This document shows, in pieces, positions 15,666 through 23,485 of a stretch of DNA of 45,611 nucleotides; position 1 is the first letter of the stretch; each line of letters opens with the position of its first letter. The position numbers were made by a program, and so were the translations under genes. Under the pieces are notes generated by a model that searched no databases, was not told where the DNA came from, and saw only the letters and a list, made by a program, of their open reading frames with translations. Location: assembly GCA_030038075.1 (NCBI GenBank), contig JASHPO010000005.1, forward strand, positions 1 to 45,611, read 5' to 3'. This DNA comes from Nitrososphaerales archaeon. Lineage in GTDB: Archaea > Thermoproteota > Nitrososphaeria > Nitrososphaerales > CADDZS01.

Positions 15666-16246
15666 TGGGCATTCGCCCTTAATTTCATAGAAACGAGCCA
15701 AGAGTTCAGGTAATCGCTGGGGTCGAATGGTTGAACTTTGATCACCCTGCTGTCTGAGGACAAGTACTCGCTCGTTCTTCTGCCCGGACTCAAGAACAGA
15801 ATCGCGGCCTCGCCATCCTTGAGTGATTCCGAAATGGTTTTCGCGACGAACTTTTCTCTTTCTATCATGCTCTGCGCAAGGAGATCGTGTGTAGTGCTAG
15901 ACTCATCGCCGTTTTCGAGCATCCGCTGCCAAGAAGCAGTCTCTTCGATGAGAATGGCGTCTTCCGTCGCTTGAAGCTGCGCTTCGATTCCAACAATGAA
16001 ATCATAAGCCTTCTCATTCGTTTTCCTAACAAAATCGTTCGCTTCCGGCATCCGTTCTTTTGTCAACGAGTCAAAGTACATCTTCTGGATGTTCAGTTGC
16101 GGGCCAAATTTTCCTTTGACGTAATTCCAGAAGTCTGCCGAAACTTGTTCAAAATCGCCGGGGAGACTAGGGTTAATTTCGGCCATATCGTCTTTCGTGA
16201 ACATGAGCGGTACTACGAAAATAGTTCTCATTTGTTTGGAAAACAC
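15662..16246 (-). CDS. Uncharacterised protein coupled to corA
   Basis: A 194-residue soluble protein, no family recognised. It starts at GTG 16246, with ATG 16231 (MRTIFVVPLMFT) as an alternative. A TATA-like AAATATAAAA sits about 35 bp before the GTG. The fold looks alpha/beta: an opening strand TIFVVPLMF, a long helical middle (YDFIVGIEAQLQATEDAIL) and a closing strand AAILFLSPGRRTSEYL followed by VIKVQPFDPSDYLNSWL. The AILFLSPGRR strand-turn could be a ligand or phosphate loop, and a His (THDLLAQ) lies before it. Its stop codon overlaps the corA start (ATGA), so the two are translated together. It may modulate transport or work in the same stress response; that is inference. Confidence 0.75.
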   Translation of the reverse strand: MFSKQMRTIFVVPLMFTKDDMAEINPSLPGDFEQVSADFWNYVKGKFGPQLNIQKMYFDSLTKERMPEANDFVRKTNEKAYDFIVGIEAQLQATEDAILIEETASWQRMLENGDESSTTHDLLAQSMIEREKFVAKTISESLKDGEAAILFLSPGRRTSEYLSSDSRVIKVQPFDPSDYLNSWLVSMKLRANAQ

Positions 16247-16338
16247 CAGCGTAAAAGTTGCAAAAGGATGATTTTCTTTTATATTTCAAGAGTATCATCG
16301 AGAGATTCAGGCAGCTTTTCAGTTATCAATGTTACAAG

Positions 16339-16794
16339 TCATTTGCTATAGAGCTGGTTGTATGAACCTGAATCAATATCAAGGCAACACAATACTGTTT
16401 CAATCAGCTCTTTCGTGGTGAAGGGCTTGTTCAAAAACCCGTCGAACAAGTTCTTGGCGTCTTCCGGGATTTCGTGAGCTGTAGTAAGAATTATTTTAAT
16501 CTTTGGTTTAAATGACCTAATTGTTCTGGCAGCTTCCACGCCGTCCATCACAGGCATACGCAGGTCCGTGATAACGAGGTCCGGCTCGTATTCTTGGTCA
16601 ACGTTCCTTGCAACAAATTCTGCAAGTTCCTTTCCGTTTTCAAATGTTCTTGCTACTGAAAGCCCTGCCTCCGAAAGAAGCTGCGTATACAAATTCGCTA
16701 TATCGGCTTCGTCTTCGGCTATTACCACTTGTATCTTACTTGAGAGGCCGGATGAGAATTGGTTTGCCCGCTTATCGTCATTACTGGATATCAT
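16339..16794 (-). CDS. Response regulator, single receiver domain
   Basis: A 151-residue protein whose main part is a CheY-like receiver. The acidic pair is in VVIAEDEADI, the phospho-acceptor Asp is about residue 77 (VITDLRMPVMDG), the switch Thr is in IILTTAHE, and the conserved Lys is in FLNKPFTTKEL. All catalytic positions are intact, so it should be phosphorylated by a histidine kinase. None is encoded in the window. There is no DNA-binding or enzymatic output domain; only about 20 polar residues precede the receiver. ATG 16794 is preferred, since the longer version from 16848 starts with a basic tail next to the promoter. It diverges from a winged-helix gene. Confidence 0.9.
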   Translation of the reverse strand: MISSNDDKRANQFSSGLSSKIQVVIAEDEADIANLYTQLLSEAGLSVARTFENGKELAEFVARNVDQEYEPDLVITDLRMPVMDGVEAARTIRSFKPKIKIILTTAHEIPEDAKNLFDGFLNKPFTTKELIETVLCCLDIDSGSYNQLYSK

Positions 16795-16852
16795 AGCATG
16801 TCGCCTAACTTGTCTTGCTCCGGATGGTCGTGTGAGAAGAGCGATCAAGCAC

Positions 16853-16890
16853 TTTAATATAATAATTATCGACTGAGCGATTCCTATATG
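16853..16890. promoter_or_regulatory. Divergent promoter region
   Basis: TTTAATATAATAATTA (16853-16868) can serve the minus-strand response regulator, and TATAT (16885-16889) is centred 24 bp before GTG 16911 of the plus-strand winged-helix gene. The two boxes lie within 40 bp, so the genes are probably co-regulated. Confidence 0.5.
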
Positions 16891-16910
16891 GTATTGGAAG
16901 GGAGCATCAA

Positions 16911-17207
16911 GTGCAAGAATATCTCAATGTAGAACACCACCAAAATAGGCGATCGAGAATGGAGACTTTGCTGGACATTCTTACAATAATAGGAACGGGG
17001 GTAGAAAAGCCCACTCATGTAATGTACAAGGCAAACCTCTCATGGACCATTATGCAACAGAACATGAAATTACTCGAGTCTCAAGGACTCGTCATTCCTA
17101 GCGAGGATCAGGGGAGACGAATCTATCGCCTTTCGGAGAAGGGATTTACACTCCTGAAGCAATTCGAGTCAGTCCGAGAAGGTCTCATGCTGCGCAACGA
17201 GCATTAG
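16911..17207 (+). CDS. Winged-helix protein (HTH_45-like)
   Basis: A 98-residue one-domain DNA-binding protein from GTG 16911. The layout is METLLDILTIIGTG (helix 1), KPTHVMYKANLSWTIMQQNM (helix-turn-helix), LLESQGLVIPSEDQGRRIYR (wing) and LSEKGFTLLKQF (last helix). The phrase 'thImYkanLs...l...l..Le.kGLi' is the classic signature of the archaeal HTH_45 family of small winged-helix proteins, abundant in Thaumarchaeota. It faces the response-regulator gene across a shared promoter and could be its functional partner, since the regulator has no output domain of its own. That link is inference. Confidence 0.88.
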   Translation: MQEYLNVEHHQNRRSRMETLLDILTIIGTGVEKPTHVMYKANLSWTIMQQNMKLLESQGLVIPSEDQGRRIYRLSEKGFTLLKQFESVREGLMLRNEH

Positions 17208-17404
17208 AAAAAACTCAGCCAAATCTTTTTTCTGTTGCAACTTAACCACGGCTCGGCTGGGTCGGGAGCAACCTATCTGCATGATTTGAGGTAGGCTTGC
17301 GGCGAGAATTCAGAGACTCTTGAAGATGAATGGCGAAATGTTACCGTAGCTTCGCGTTGAGCTATTCGGCTTATTAGAGGGTTGATCTAAAAAGACACAG
17401 TCGC

Positions 17405-18109
17405 ATGTCGTCAAATTTTCCTGTATACAGGAATCACAGCACGCCACTTTTTTTGGGGCTTCTTATCCTTTTGATATTAGTTGGTGTTCTGCTATTTCTG
17501 GGAGTAACGGAAATAGCGTTTGCGAAAATCGGATTCAGCAGCAGAGCGTTCCTCGCGATTCTCATTATAACGCTCCTGGGCAGTATGATTAACATACCAC
17601 TCTACAGGTCCAGGAACATCCAAGACATGGTCGATGTTCAGGAAGTCCGCTTTTACTGGAGATCATTCAGGATACCTCGATTGATCAGAAAAGAGGTCTC
17701 GACTCTGGTTACAGTTAACATGGGCGGCGCTATCGTTCCGGTATTAGTCTCGCTTTACCTTCTCGCGATACACGCTTCGATCCTAACAGACGCGATTGCT
17801 GCGACAATATTCACCTCTATAATTATTCACCTTGTGGCGAAGAAAGTCAGAGGTGTGGGAATCGTTACCCCAGCATTCATTCCGCCGATAGCGGCAGCTG
17901 TGATTTCCATCCTAATTTTGCAGGGGACTGACGCTGCGGTGGTAGCTTACGTATCAGGAACACTGGGTGCCCTGATAGGAGCTGATCTTTCAAACTTGGG
18001 CGGGATTACAAAACTGGGAGCCCCTGTAGTGAGTATTGGAGGAGCCGGCACTTTTGACGGTGTCTTCTTGACCGGTATAATTGCGGTCCTGCTTGTAATG
18101 TTGTTATGA
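17405..18109 (+). CDS. DUF1614 family membrane protein
   Basis: A 234-residue integral membrane protein with about seven hydrophobic segments. The first is FLGLLILLILVGVLLFLGV. The family hallmark TVNMGGAIVPVLVSLYLL and the C-terminal TLGALIGADLSNLGG and VSIGGAGTFDGVFLTG are conserved features of DUF1614. The family's function is not established; the glycine-rich conserved membrane motifs suggest transport or an intramembrane enzyme. ATG 17405 has an ATTAGAGG box about 30 bp upstream. The short gap (197 bp) before it contains GTTGCAAC, but no other feature I can name. Confidence 0.85.
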   Translation: MSSNFPVYRNHSTPLFLGLLILLILVGVLLFLGVTEIAFAKIGFSSRAFLAILIITLLGSMINIPLYRSRNIQDMVDVQEVRFYWRSFRIPRLIRKEVSTLVTVNMGGAIVPVLVSLYLLAIHASILTDAIAATIFTSIIIHLVAKKVRGVGIVTPAFIPPIAAAVISILILQGTDAAVVAYVSGTLGALIGADLSNLGGITKLGAPVVSIGGAGTFDGVFLTGIIAVLLVMLL

Positions 18110-18260
18110 AGTTCGATGATGCTCGATGTCCGACAATGACCGTACCGCGCATCCAAAAGGGTGAATGTCGCAGAGAAACTAGATCCAGGCAGACGGCTAC
18201 CGCTTTGCCCTTTGACCGTCTATCGCAAAACCCTCCAAAAACTGCAGTTAAAGCTGTAAG

Positions 18261-18290
18261 GCAACGAGTTTACGTTGCTTCATGTTTAAA
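18261..18290 (+). promoter_or_regulatory. Inverted repeat abutting a TATA box
   Basis: GCAACG (18261-18266), AGTTTA, CGTTGC (18273-18278) is a perfect 6-bp inverted repeat, 6 bp upstream of TTTAAA (18285-18290). The TATA box is centred about 25 bp from GTG 18313. The position suggests an operator touching the TFB-recognition element. Confidence 0.5.
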
Positions 18291-18312
18291 GGCAGCTCTT
18301 TTTTCTAGACTG

Positions 18313-18756
18313 GTGGAGTTGAATTTGGCGGGTCTTTTGTTGAGCGAAATGCTCGAGACAAAAAAGAGAAAGGTTGATACCATAAGTTCGGCGAGCGAAA
18401 AGATGAAGGCGGGCTATTGCTTAAAATCAAAACTCACCACGGCCGAAATTGGGTACATACGCGAGAATTTTAGGGAATCGTCAATAATCAAAGTCGAGAG
18501 TGCAGGTCTTCACGGGGGAAGGCACTACTCAATCTACGACCTCCTAGGCCGCTCGGTCACCGGTATGGTGTACGTTGTCTCGGACATCGTCAGATTTAAT
18601 CAGTTCATGTCTATGACGCTAGAGCACGACTTTAGGGGGACAAATCCAAAAGCAAACTCCAGAATTAGATCGTCGTTCACCTCGTTCATGCACGAAAACA
18701 AATTGCACTGGTCCATGTGCTGCAAAAATCGCAATTCTAAAGAGTTCTATCGGTAG
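18313..18756 (+). CDS. Uncharacterised small protein
   Basis: A 147-residue protein. The frame is open from 18106, but the first 69 codons look like non-coding sequence (Arg/Thr/Pro-rich) and overlap the previous gene. The TATA box at 18285-18290 points to GTG 18313 as a leaderless start. The protein has a helical N-terminal half (MLETKKRKVDTISSASEKM), a segment LTTAEIGYIRENFRESSIIK and then IYDLLGRSVTGMVYVVSDIV followed by FNQFMSMTLEHDF. No membrane segment or known motif is visible. I do not recognise a family. The inverted repeat at its promoter suggests regulated expression. Confidence 0.6.
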   Translation: MELNLAGLLLSEMLETKKRKVDTISSASEKMKAGYCLKSKLTTAEIGYIRENFRESSIIKVESAGLHGGRHYSIYDLLGRSVTGMVYVVSDIVRFNQFMSMTLEHDFRGTNPKANSRIRSSFTSFMHENKLHWSMCCKNRNSKEFYR

Positions 18757-18903
18757 CCAAAGATCATTCGAAGTTGGCGCCTCGATGCGCAGCGATGATA
18801 TGTAATCTAGTTCCAGAATACGAAATCTAGCATAGATTCGGGAATCTTCTAGGAAAAGGGCTAAATTAATTCCTGTTCTGCTGAAAAGAAAAACTGGGAA
18901 GTT

Positions 18904-20163
18904 TTGGTAAGATTGGGAATTAGTAACTCACTTCAATCAGGCGACAGTCTCACGCCCCGCTCTTCTACCGGCATTTTTTTGACTACGAAAGCTATTATTG
19001 GTATTGGGGCTGTAATCGCACTTCTCGTTGCAGCTTCTCTGATAGCACTATCGCCCTCGCTTGGAGGCGGAAATTCTACCAGTACGCAAACCGTGACGGA
19101 TACGCAGGTTTTGACTTCTCTCATCGATGGTGGAAATACGACTGACCAAGGGTTGAACCCTGAGGCGATCTACTCCTACGCCAACCAAAGCATAGTCACT
19201 CTACAGGGCGTTCAGACGACGACTGTGGAATCAATAATCGGACTACCGCAGACGGAAGAGGAAACTGTTCTTGGCTCCGGCTTTGTGATCGAGTATTCGG
19301 GACAATACTACATTGTAACAAATTACCACGTTGCAGGCGCAACCGCGAATTTGACTGTAACGTTTTCGGATGATAATTCCTATCCAGCGAAGGTAATTGG
19401 TTCAGATCCATATAGCGACCTTGCAATCGTCACAGCTTCTTCAGCTCCTGTTTCAGAGTTTCATCCGCTGAACTTGGTCTCCTCCTCATCACTCGAGGTG
19501 GGGCAGTACGTCTTGGCGATCGGAAATCCGTACGGCCTTTCGGGAACAGAAACTTTCGGGATCATCAGCCAGCTTGGGGAAACGATACAAGACGAGACGG
19601 CCGGAAACTTTAGCATAGCAGACGTAATACAATTCAGCGCTCCCATAAATCCCGGCAACTCGGGCGGAGCTCTTCTGGACGCGAACGGATCAGTTATTGG
19701 GATCACGACCGCGACGGTTAGCGGCTCGCAGGGAATCGGCTTTGCGATCCCATCTGATACTATAATTAGAGAATTGCCGTCACTGATCGCAAACGGAACT
19801 TACACGGAACACTCTTACCTCGGCATAGAGGAAGTCGACATGAACTACCAGCTTGCTCAGGCCGCTGGCGCCAACGTAACATACGGTGCAATGATCGAGT
19901 CTGTGGTTTCGGGCGGACCGGCAGCTGATGCAGGACTCTTGGGCGGAACGAGGACTGTCACAATCGAAGGAAGTCAGTACCTTATCGGCGGTGACATCAT
20001 AGTTGGAATTAACGGGACGAAGATAGTCGACGAGAACTCGTTGGCAAGCTATCTGGAGGAGCACACCGTCGCGGGACAGAAAGTGCAGATCGAGATAATC
20101 AGGTCCGGCCACTGGATGTCAGTAATGTTGACTCTCGGTGCCAGACCGCCTATATCGTCTTAA
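18904..20163 (+). CDS. Membrane-anchored HtrA/DegP-type serine protease with PDZ domain
   Basis: A 419-residue trypsin-like protease. A single N-terminal membrane helix (about residues 29-50, IGIGAVIALLVAASLIALS) places the rest outside the cell. The catalytic triad is visible: His142 in TNYHVAG, Asp172 in SDLAIV and Ser253 in INPGNSGGALL. A PDZ domain follows (about 300-415) with LGIEEVDM at its start and GGDIIVGINGTKIVDENSL in the middle. HtrA proteases degrade or refold damaged exported proteins. TTG 18904 is the likely start; TAAATTAA at 18863-18870 is a possible TATA box about 37 bp upstream. Length and layout match archaeal and bacterial DegP/HtrA with one PDZ. Confidence 0.93.
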   Translation: MVRLGISNSLQSGDSLTPRSSTGIFLTTKAIIGIGAVIALLVAASLIALSPSLGGGNSTSTQTVTDTQVLTSLIDGGNTTDQGLNPEAIYSYANQSIVTLQGVQTTTVESIIGLPQTEEETVLGSGFVIEYSGQYYIVTNYHVAGATANLTVTFSDDNSYPAKVIGSDPYSDLAIVTASSAPVSEFHPLNLVSSSSLEVGQYVLAIGNPYGLSGTETFGIISQLGETIQDETAGNFSIADVIQFSAPINPGNSGGALLDANGSVIGITTATVSGSQGIGFAIPSDTIIRELPSLIANGTYTEHSYLGIEEVDMNYQLAQAAGANVTYGAMIESVVSGGPAADAGLLGGTRTVTIEGSQYLIGGDIIVGINGTKIVDENSLASYLEEHTVAGQKVQIEIIRSGHWMSVMLTLGARPPISS

Positions 20164-20207
20164 TCGTGAAGTCGTTTCCCTAAAGGCTAACGACCATGAT
20201 TCGATTG

Positions 20208-20214
20208 CTTTAAA
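20208..20214 (+). promoter_or_regulatory. TATA box of the Mop gene
   Basis: CTTTAAA centred about 40 bp upstream of ATG 20251, so the transcript would have a short leader of roughly 14 nt. Confidence 0.4.
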
Positions 20215-20250
20215 CGCCTCAGCTGTACTCCAATTAAGGCAGTGGTCTAA

Positions 20251-20469
20251 ATGCCCGTAAAACTAAGCGCGAGAAATAGCCTGAAGGGAAAGGTAGTCAA
20301 GATAAAGAAAGGTGGCGTCGTGGCCGGAGTGGAAGTCAAGCTCGACGGTTCTGGTGACATGGTCACCTCGGTCATTACGCTGGACGCAGTAGATGACTTG
20401 AAGCTCAAAGTAGGCGATCACGTTTCCGCAATAATAAAATCCACAGAGGTCATGATCAGCAAGCCCTGA
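20251..20469 (+). CDS. mop: Molybdopterin/molybdate-binding TOBE (Mop) protein
   Basis: A 72-residue stand-alone TOBE/Mop domain. The sequence shows the repeated pattern of the family: LSARNSLKGKVVKIKKGGV, AGVEVKLDGSGDMVTSVIT, LKVGDHVSAIIKSTEVMI. Molbindins of this size assemble into hexamers and bind oxyanions such as molybdate, acting as an intracellular store or buffer. The gene stands near the WtpA-like molybdate/tungstate-binding protein on the other strand, which supports a molybdenum role. It converges on a small zinc-binding protein with a 5-bp gap. Confidence 0.9.
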   Translation: MPVKLSARNSLKGKVVKIKKGGVVAGVEVKLDGSGDMVTSVITLDAVDDLKLKVGDHVSAIIKSTEVMISKP

Positions 20470-20474
20470 TCACG

Positions 20475-20693
20475 TTACTTTACGATAACTATGGATGGGA
20501 ACTCTAGCCCGAAGCTCTTCTCCGAATTTCTTTCCTCCAATAGGAGGACCTCGTCGTCAAGGCAATCTTCGGAACAGTAGTGGATTTTGCAGGAATTTTC
20601 TTCGAGCAGTACTGCTTCGATGCTCAATAGTTCGCTATTGCAAAAGCCGCATACGAAGTAGCTATCTCCACACCTAGGACAGCGTGCCGACAA
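20475..20693 (-). CDS. Small zinc-ribbon-like protein
   Basis: A 72-residue protein with three Cys pairs: CPRCG near the start, CGFC shortly after, and HYCSEDCLDD around residue 40. This can hold one or two zinc ions. The tail is acidic and ends in a hydrophobic VIVK. There is no membrane segment. The start is TTG 20693. I do not know a named family; such small treble-clef or ribbon proteins are common in Thaumarchaeota. It converges on mop and lies upstream on the same strand as nothing else, so it is probably monocistronic. Confidence 0.7.
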   Translation of the reverse strand: MSARCPRCGDSYFVCGFCNSELLSIEAVLLEENSCKIHYCSEDCLDDEVLLLEERNSEKSFGLEFPSIVIVK

Positions 20694-20732
20694 AGTTTAC
20701 CACTTTGGAAATTTTATTTTGTATTGTTGAAA

Positions 20733-20767
20733 AAAGATGAGCGCGGAGAGGCCGTGACTCTCCTCTC
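20733..20767 (-). terminator. Hairpin terminator after the WtpA-like gene
   Basis: On the minus strand, just after the stop at 20774, GGAGAG and CTCTCC arms (20758-20763 and 20745-20750) pair with a 7-nt loop, followed within about 9 nt by TTTTTT (20731-20736). Confidence 0.5.
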
Positions 20768-20773
20768 TAGTTG

Positions 20774-21907
20774 CTACGCCAGTGCTCCTTCATTCACCAA
20801 AGTCCCGCTTGTCACCAGCGCTGTTATCGATGATGGCACTGTGGCGTTCGAGTCCGCGTAGAGCTGTGCAGGAGTGATTGGGGTCAGTCCAAAGCTCTTC
20901 AGCACTGTTTGATAGTTTTGGATTGTGTAGACGACGAATTCTACTGAGCCAGTTGGGTTGGTGGCGTCCAATGGAACGGACAGCCAGAGAGAAATCGCGG
21001 CTCCAGTTTCCGTGACGCCAGCGCTTGGGTAGGTGGCCTGCTTGTAGAAGTTGTTGTTAGCTACTACACCGAGGTTTACTTCGTTAGGAAGCTGCATCAA
21101 TGTCAGCCCATTAGATGCTATGTCGGATTTGTATATGAAGAGGAAGTTGATCTGTCCAGTAGCAAGCGCTGGAATTAGGGCTGCAGCACTGGCGCCTGTG
21201 ACATTAGCATTGTTTGTCAAAACACTGTTCACGAAAGATTGCTGGTAGGCAGTTCCACCGCTCCCGCTGTTACCATAAGCTATCCCGGCTAGCTGCAGTA
21301 CCATCCAGGCCCTGTAGCCTGCTGGATCAAGATTGGGATTGGAGATTCCGACCTTGACAGAACCGGAGGTCAAATCATTGAAGAATGTGTACCACGCAGC
21401 GGTTGTGTTTGACGAAGTCGCCGTGTTGTAGGCAGTGAGGACCGCTTGGGCGGCCGAACTGGTAGTCGATGCTGAGGTGTACGCAATGGCCATTTCATCT
21501 GAGGCAAACGAAACTGCCCATCCCGGATATTCAGAACCGAGATCAGCCGATTGAACTCCGCCTTTGGAGATCGAGAGAAACACGCTAACCGGATCTCCAG
21601 CAGCAATCAGAGCAGCGTCAGCTCCCGTTCCCTGCTCCTCGGCAACTACAGCTGGAATGCAAGTCGCGGCAGTAAAGTTTCCTGCAAGAGCTGTCTCCTC
21701 TAATGGATACGCGTCGGAAGTGTACAGCAATAGCGGAGTGGCAGTACAGCTAGTTGTTGCCGTCTTGACGCTTGTAACTGTAGTAGGAAGTGTTGTAACG
21801 GTTGTAGTTGAAGTGGACTTTGTCAGTGCAAAATAACCCAAACCAGCAGCCAAGATTATTACGATGACAACGAGCACGGCCACTATAGTTGCGATACCTT
21901 TCGACAT
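20774..21907 (-). CDS. wtpA: Molybdate/tungstate-binding protein, WtpA-like, membrane anchored
   Basis: A 377-residue extracellular binding protein. It begins at ATG 21907, preceded by GGAAGGA, with MSKGIATIVAVLVVIVIILA as signal/anchor and then a Thr-rich linker of about 30 residues. The binding domain shows WtpA features: the VGISNPNLDPAGYRAWMVLQ strand-helix, where the family reads 'gr.dP.lDP.GYr', and LFIYKSDIASNGLTLMQLP, typical of 'Y.s.A...gl....LP'. These proteins capture molybdate or tungstate for an ABC importer. No WtpB permease or WtpC ATPase is present in the window. The adjacent Mop protein and the moaA, mocA and molybdenum hydroxylase genes fit a molybdenum role. Longer frames start upstream (to 22033) but precede the signal with unlikely sequence. 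Confidence 0.85.
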   Translation of the reverse strand: MSKGIATIVAVLVVIVIILAAGLGYFALTKSTSTTTVTTLPTTVTSVKTATTSCTATPLLLYTSDAYPLEETALAGNFTAATCIPAVVAEEQGTGADAALIAAGDPVSVFLSISKGGVQSADLGSEYPGWAVSFASDEMAIAYTSASTTSSAAQAVLTAYNTATSSNTTAAWYTFFNDLTSGSVKVGISNPNLDPAGYRAWMVLQLAGIAYGNSGSGGTAYQQSFVNSVLTNNANVTGASAAALIPALATGQINFLFIYKSDIASNGLTLMQLPNEVNLGVVANNNFYKQATYPSAGVTETGAAISLWLSVPLDATNPTGSVEFVVYTIQNYQTVLKSFGLTPITPAQLYADSNATVPSSITALVTSGTLVNEGALA

Positions 21908-22236
21908 GGAAAACGTCCTTCCAGATCTACTGAGAAGTTTAACCCTATAATTCATATTTCTCAAGAACCTCTTACGAGGGTTCCTGAAATATATAGAGAC
22001 ATTTAAGGAGGACGCAACGGAATAATGTTGCATTATTGTGGAACCGAAGGTTTCCTAAACAGGAGCTCGATTCGCGACCTTTGAAATACTTGCAATTGCC
22101 TTTCCTAACCCATTTAGGTATTGTTACTTAGCCTTGCAACTTTGGTGGTGCATACGATCGTTTCTAGCAAATACTTTCCGATTTTACTAATTCAAATGGA
22201 GGGACGAAAATGAATACGGGCAGATACGATGCGAAA
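21908..22236. promoter_or_regulatory. Promoter region of the WtpA-like gene with three inverted repeats
   Basis: TATATA at 21990-21995 can serve the minus-strand gene. Upstream of it is the perfect 17-bp palindrome AATAATG-TTG-CATTATT (22021-22037), which overlaps GCAAC/GTTGC arms at 22014-22018 and 22027-22031. Downstream is AAGAACC (21963-21969) facing GGTTCCT (21979-21985), with one mismatch. CCTAA/TTAGG arms also occur near 22110-22124. The rest of the 329 bp is AT-rich with no gene. This is a good candidate for metal- or molybdate-responsive control. Confidence 0.45.
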
Positions 22237-23466
22237 TCAAATCAATCTAAAGAATCCGAGAGCCAACCCGCCCAGAGCGGCTAAAAGAACAATGTTCCAT
22301 GGTGGTCTTTTCAGAACGATCAAAACCACGATCAGACCGACAGCAAGAACGAAGTCGCCAACTGATGTTATCGCAGTTACGAATATTGGGTTGTACAACG
22401 CGGCGAGAAGTATCCCCACTACACCCGCATTTATGCCGGCGAGCGCCGATTGGAATGAACGCCGAGTCCTGAAATTATTCCAGAAAGGGAGTGGGCCGAA
22501 GACGAGCAAAAACGATGGAAGGAAAATTGCAAATAGAGCGAACAAGCCGCCGAGGATACCGTTTGGAAATATGTTTAGTATTGTTCCGAGGTAAGCGCTG
22601 AAAGTAAATATGGGACCAGGCATTGCCTGAGTCAATCCGTACCCCGCCAAGAATTGTGAGCTCGTGACCCAGCCGGGAATAACGACCTGAGTTCTAAGCA
22701 GTGGAAGAACGACGTGACCACCACCGAAGACGAGCGCGCCCGAGCTGTAAAACGCGTAGAAAACTTCGAGAGGTTGGTTAGAGGGAAAGATCAATTTCAG
22801 TAATGGGATCAATCCCAAGAGAAGAAAGAAGGCAATTATCGAGGATATTGAAAGCCAACGAGGTATTCGCGCTGCAACAATACTCCTTCCCTGCGGAATC
22901 GGTATCTTCTTGAGGAAGATCCATCCAATAAGTCCTGAGACTACAATTATAGAGACCTGTGTCCCTGAAAAGCCAACGAACACAATCGAAACTACTGTCG
23001 CGCCCGCGACGATGAATGCTCTCTTCAGGTCAGGGACGAGGCGACGTCCCATTCCCAGCACGGCCTGAAACACGATAGCGACCGCTGCTATCTGGAGTCC
23101 GTGCAACCAGCTCGCGTTCGTTATGTTGCTCTGCAAATAATTGACCGACAGTCCAAAGGCAATGAGTATCAGTGCGGATGGTGTAGTGAAACCAAACCAC
23201 GCGGCCAGACCACCAACGACTCCTGCCCTGTGTGTTCCGACTATTATTCCCACCTTGCTGCTTGCGGCGCCCGGAAGACTGTTTGCGTAAGCGATAGTGT
23301 CAGCGTAGCCTTGTTCGTCGATCCACTTTCGCCGTACGACGTACTCTTCCCTGAAATATCCCAAATGAGCAATCGGGCCACCAAAACAGGTGAGACCAAG
23401 CTTCAGAGTAGCGCGAAAGACTTCAAAGGGTGAGCCCTCTTTTTGAGCAGCTGGGCTTTCCGTCAA
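22237..23466 (-). CDS. chrA: Chromate transporter family protein, ChrA
   Basis: A 409-residue two-domain CHR (ChrA) membrane protein. The first repeat opens with the family signature: LKLGLTCFGGPIAHLGYFRE, then SLPGAASSKVGIIVGTHRAG. The second repeat begins near residue 230 with FYAFYSSGALVFGGGHVVLP and GYGLTQAMPGPIFTFSAYLG, the matching motifs. About ten hydrophobic segments are visible. Members export chromate, in some cases with sulfate, but many are of unknown substrate. Start TTG 23466. It may be co-located with the oxyanion (molybdate) genes by chance or because it handles another oxyanion. Confidence 0.92.
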   Translation of the reverse strand: MTESPAAQKEGSPFEVFRATLKLGLTCFGGPIAHLGYFREEYVVRRKWIDEQGYADTIAYANSLPGAASSKVGIIVGTHRAGVVGGLAAWFGFTTPSALILIAFGLSVNYLQSNITNASWLHGLQIAAVAIVFQAVLGMGRRLVPDLKRAFIVAGATVVSIVFVGFSGTQVSIIVVSGLIGWIFLKKIPIPQGRSIVAARIPRWLSISSIIAFFLLLGLIPLLKLIFPSNQPLEVFYAFYSSGALVFGGGHVVLPLLRTQVVIPGWVTSSQFLAGYGLTQAMPGPIFTFSAYLGTILNIFPNGILGGLFALFAIFLPSFLLVFGPLPFWNNFRTRRSFQSALAGINAGVVGILLAALYNPIFVTAITSVGDFVLAVGLIVVLIVLKRPPWNIVLLAALGGLALGFFRLI

Positions 23467-23485
23467 AGCAAGCTGTTATCGCTCT

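Noticed and set aside
21430-21800. Plus-strand frames in the WtpA-like gene
   Set aside because: They are antisense to a well-supported binding protein with a signal sequence.
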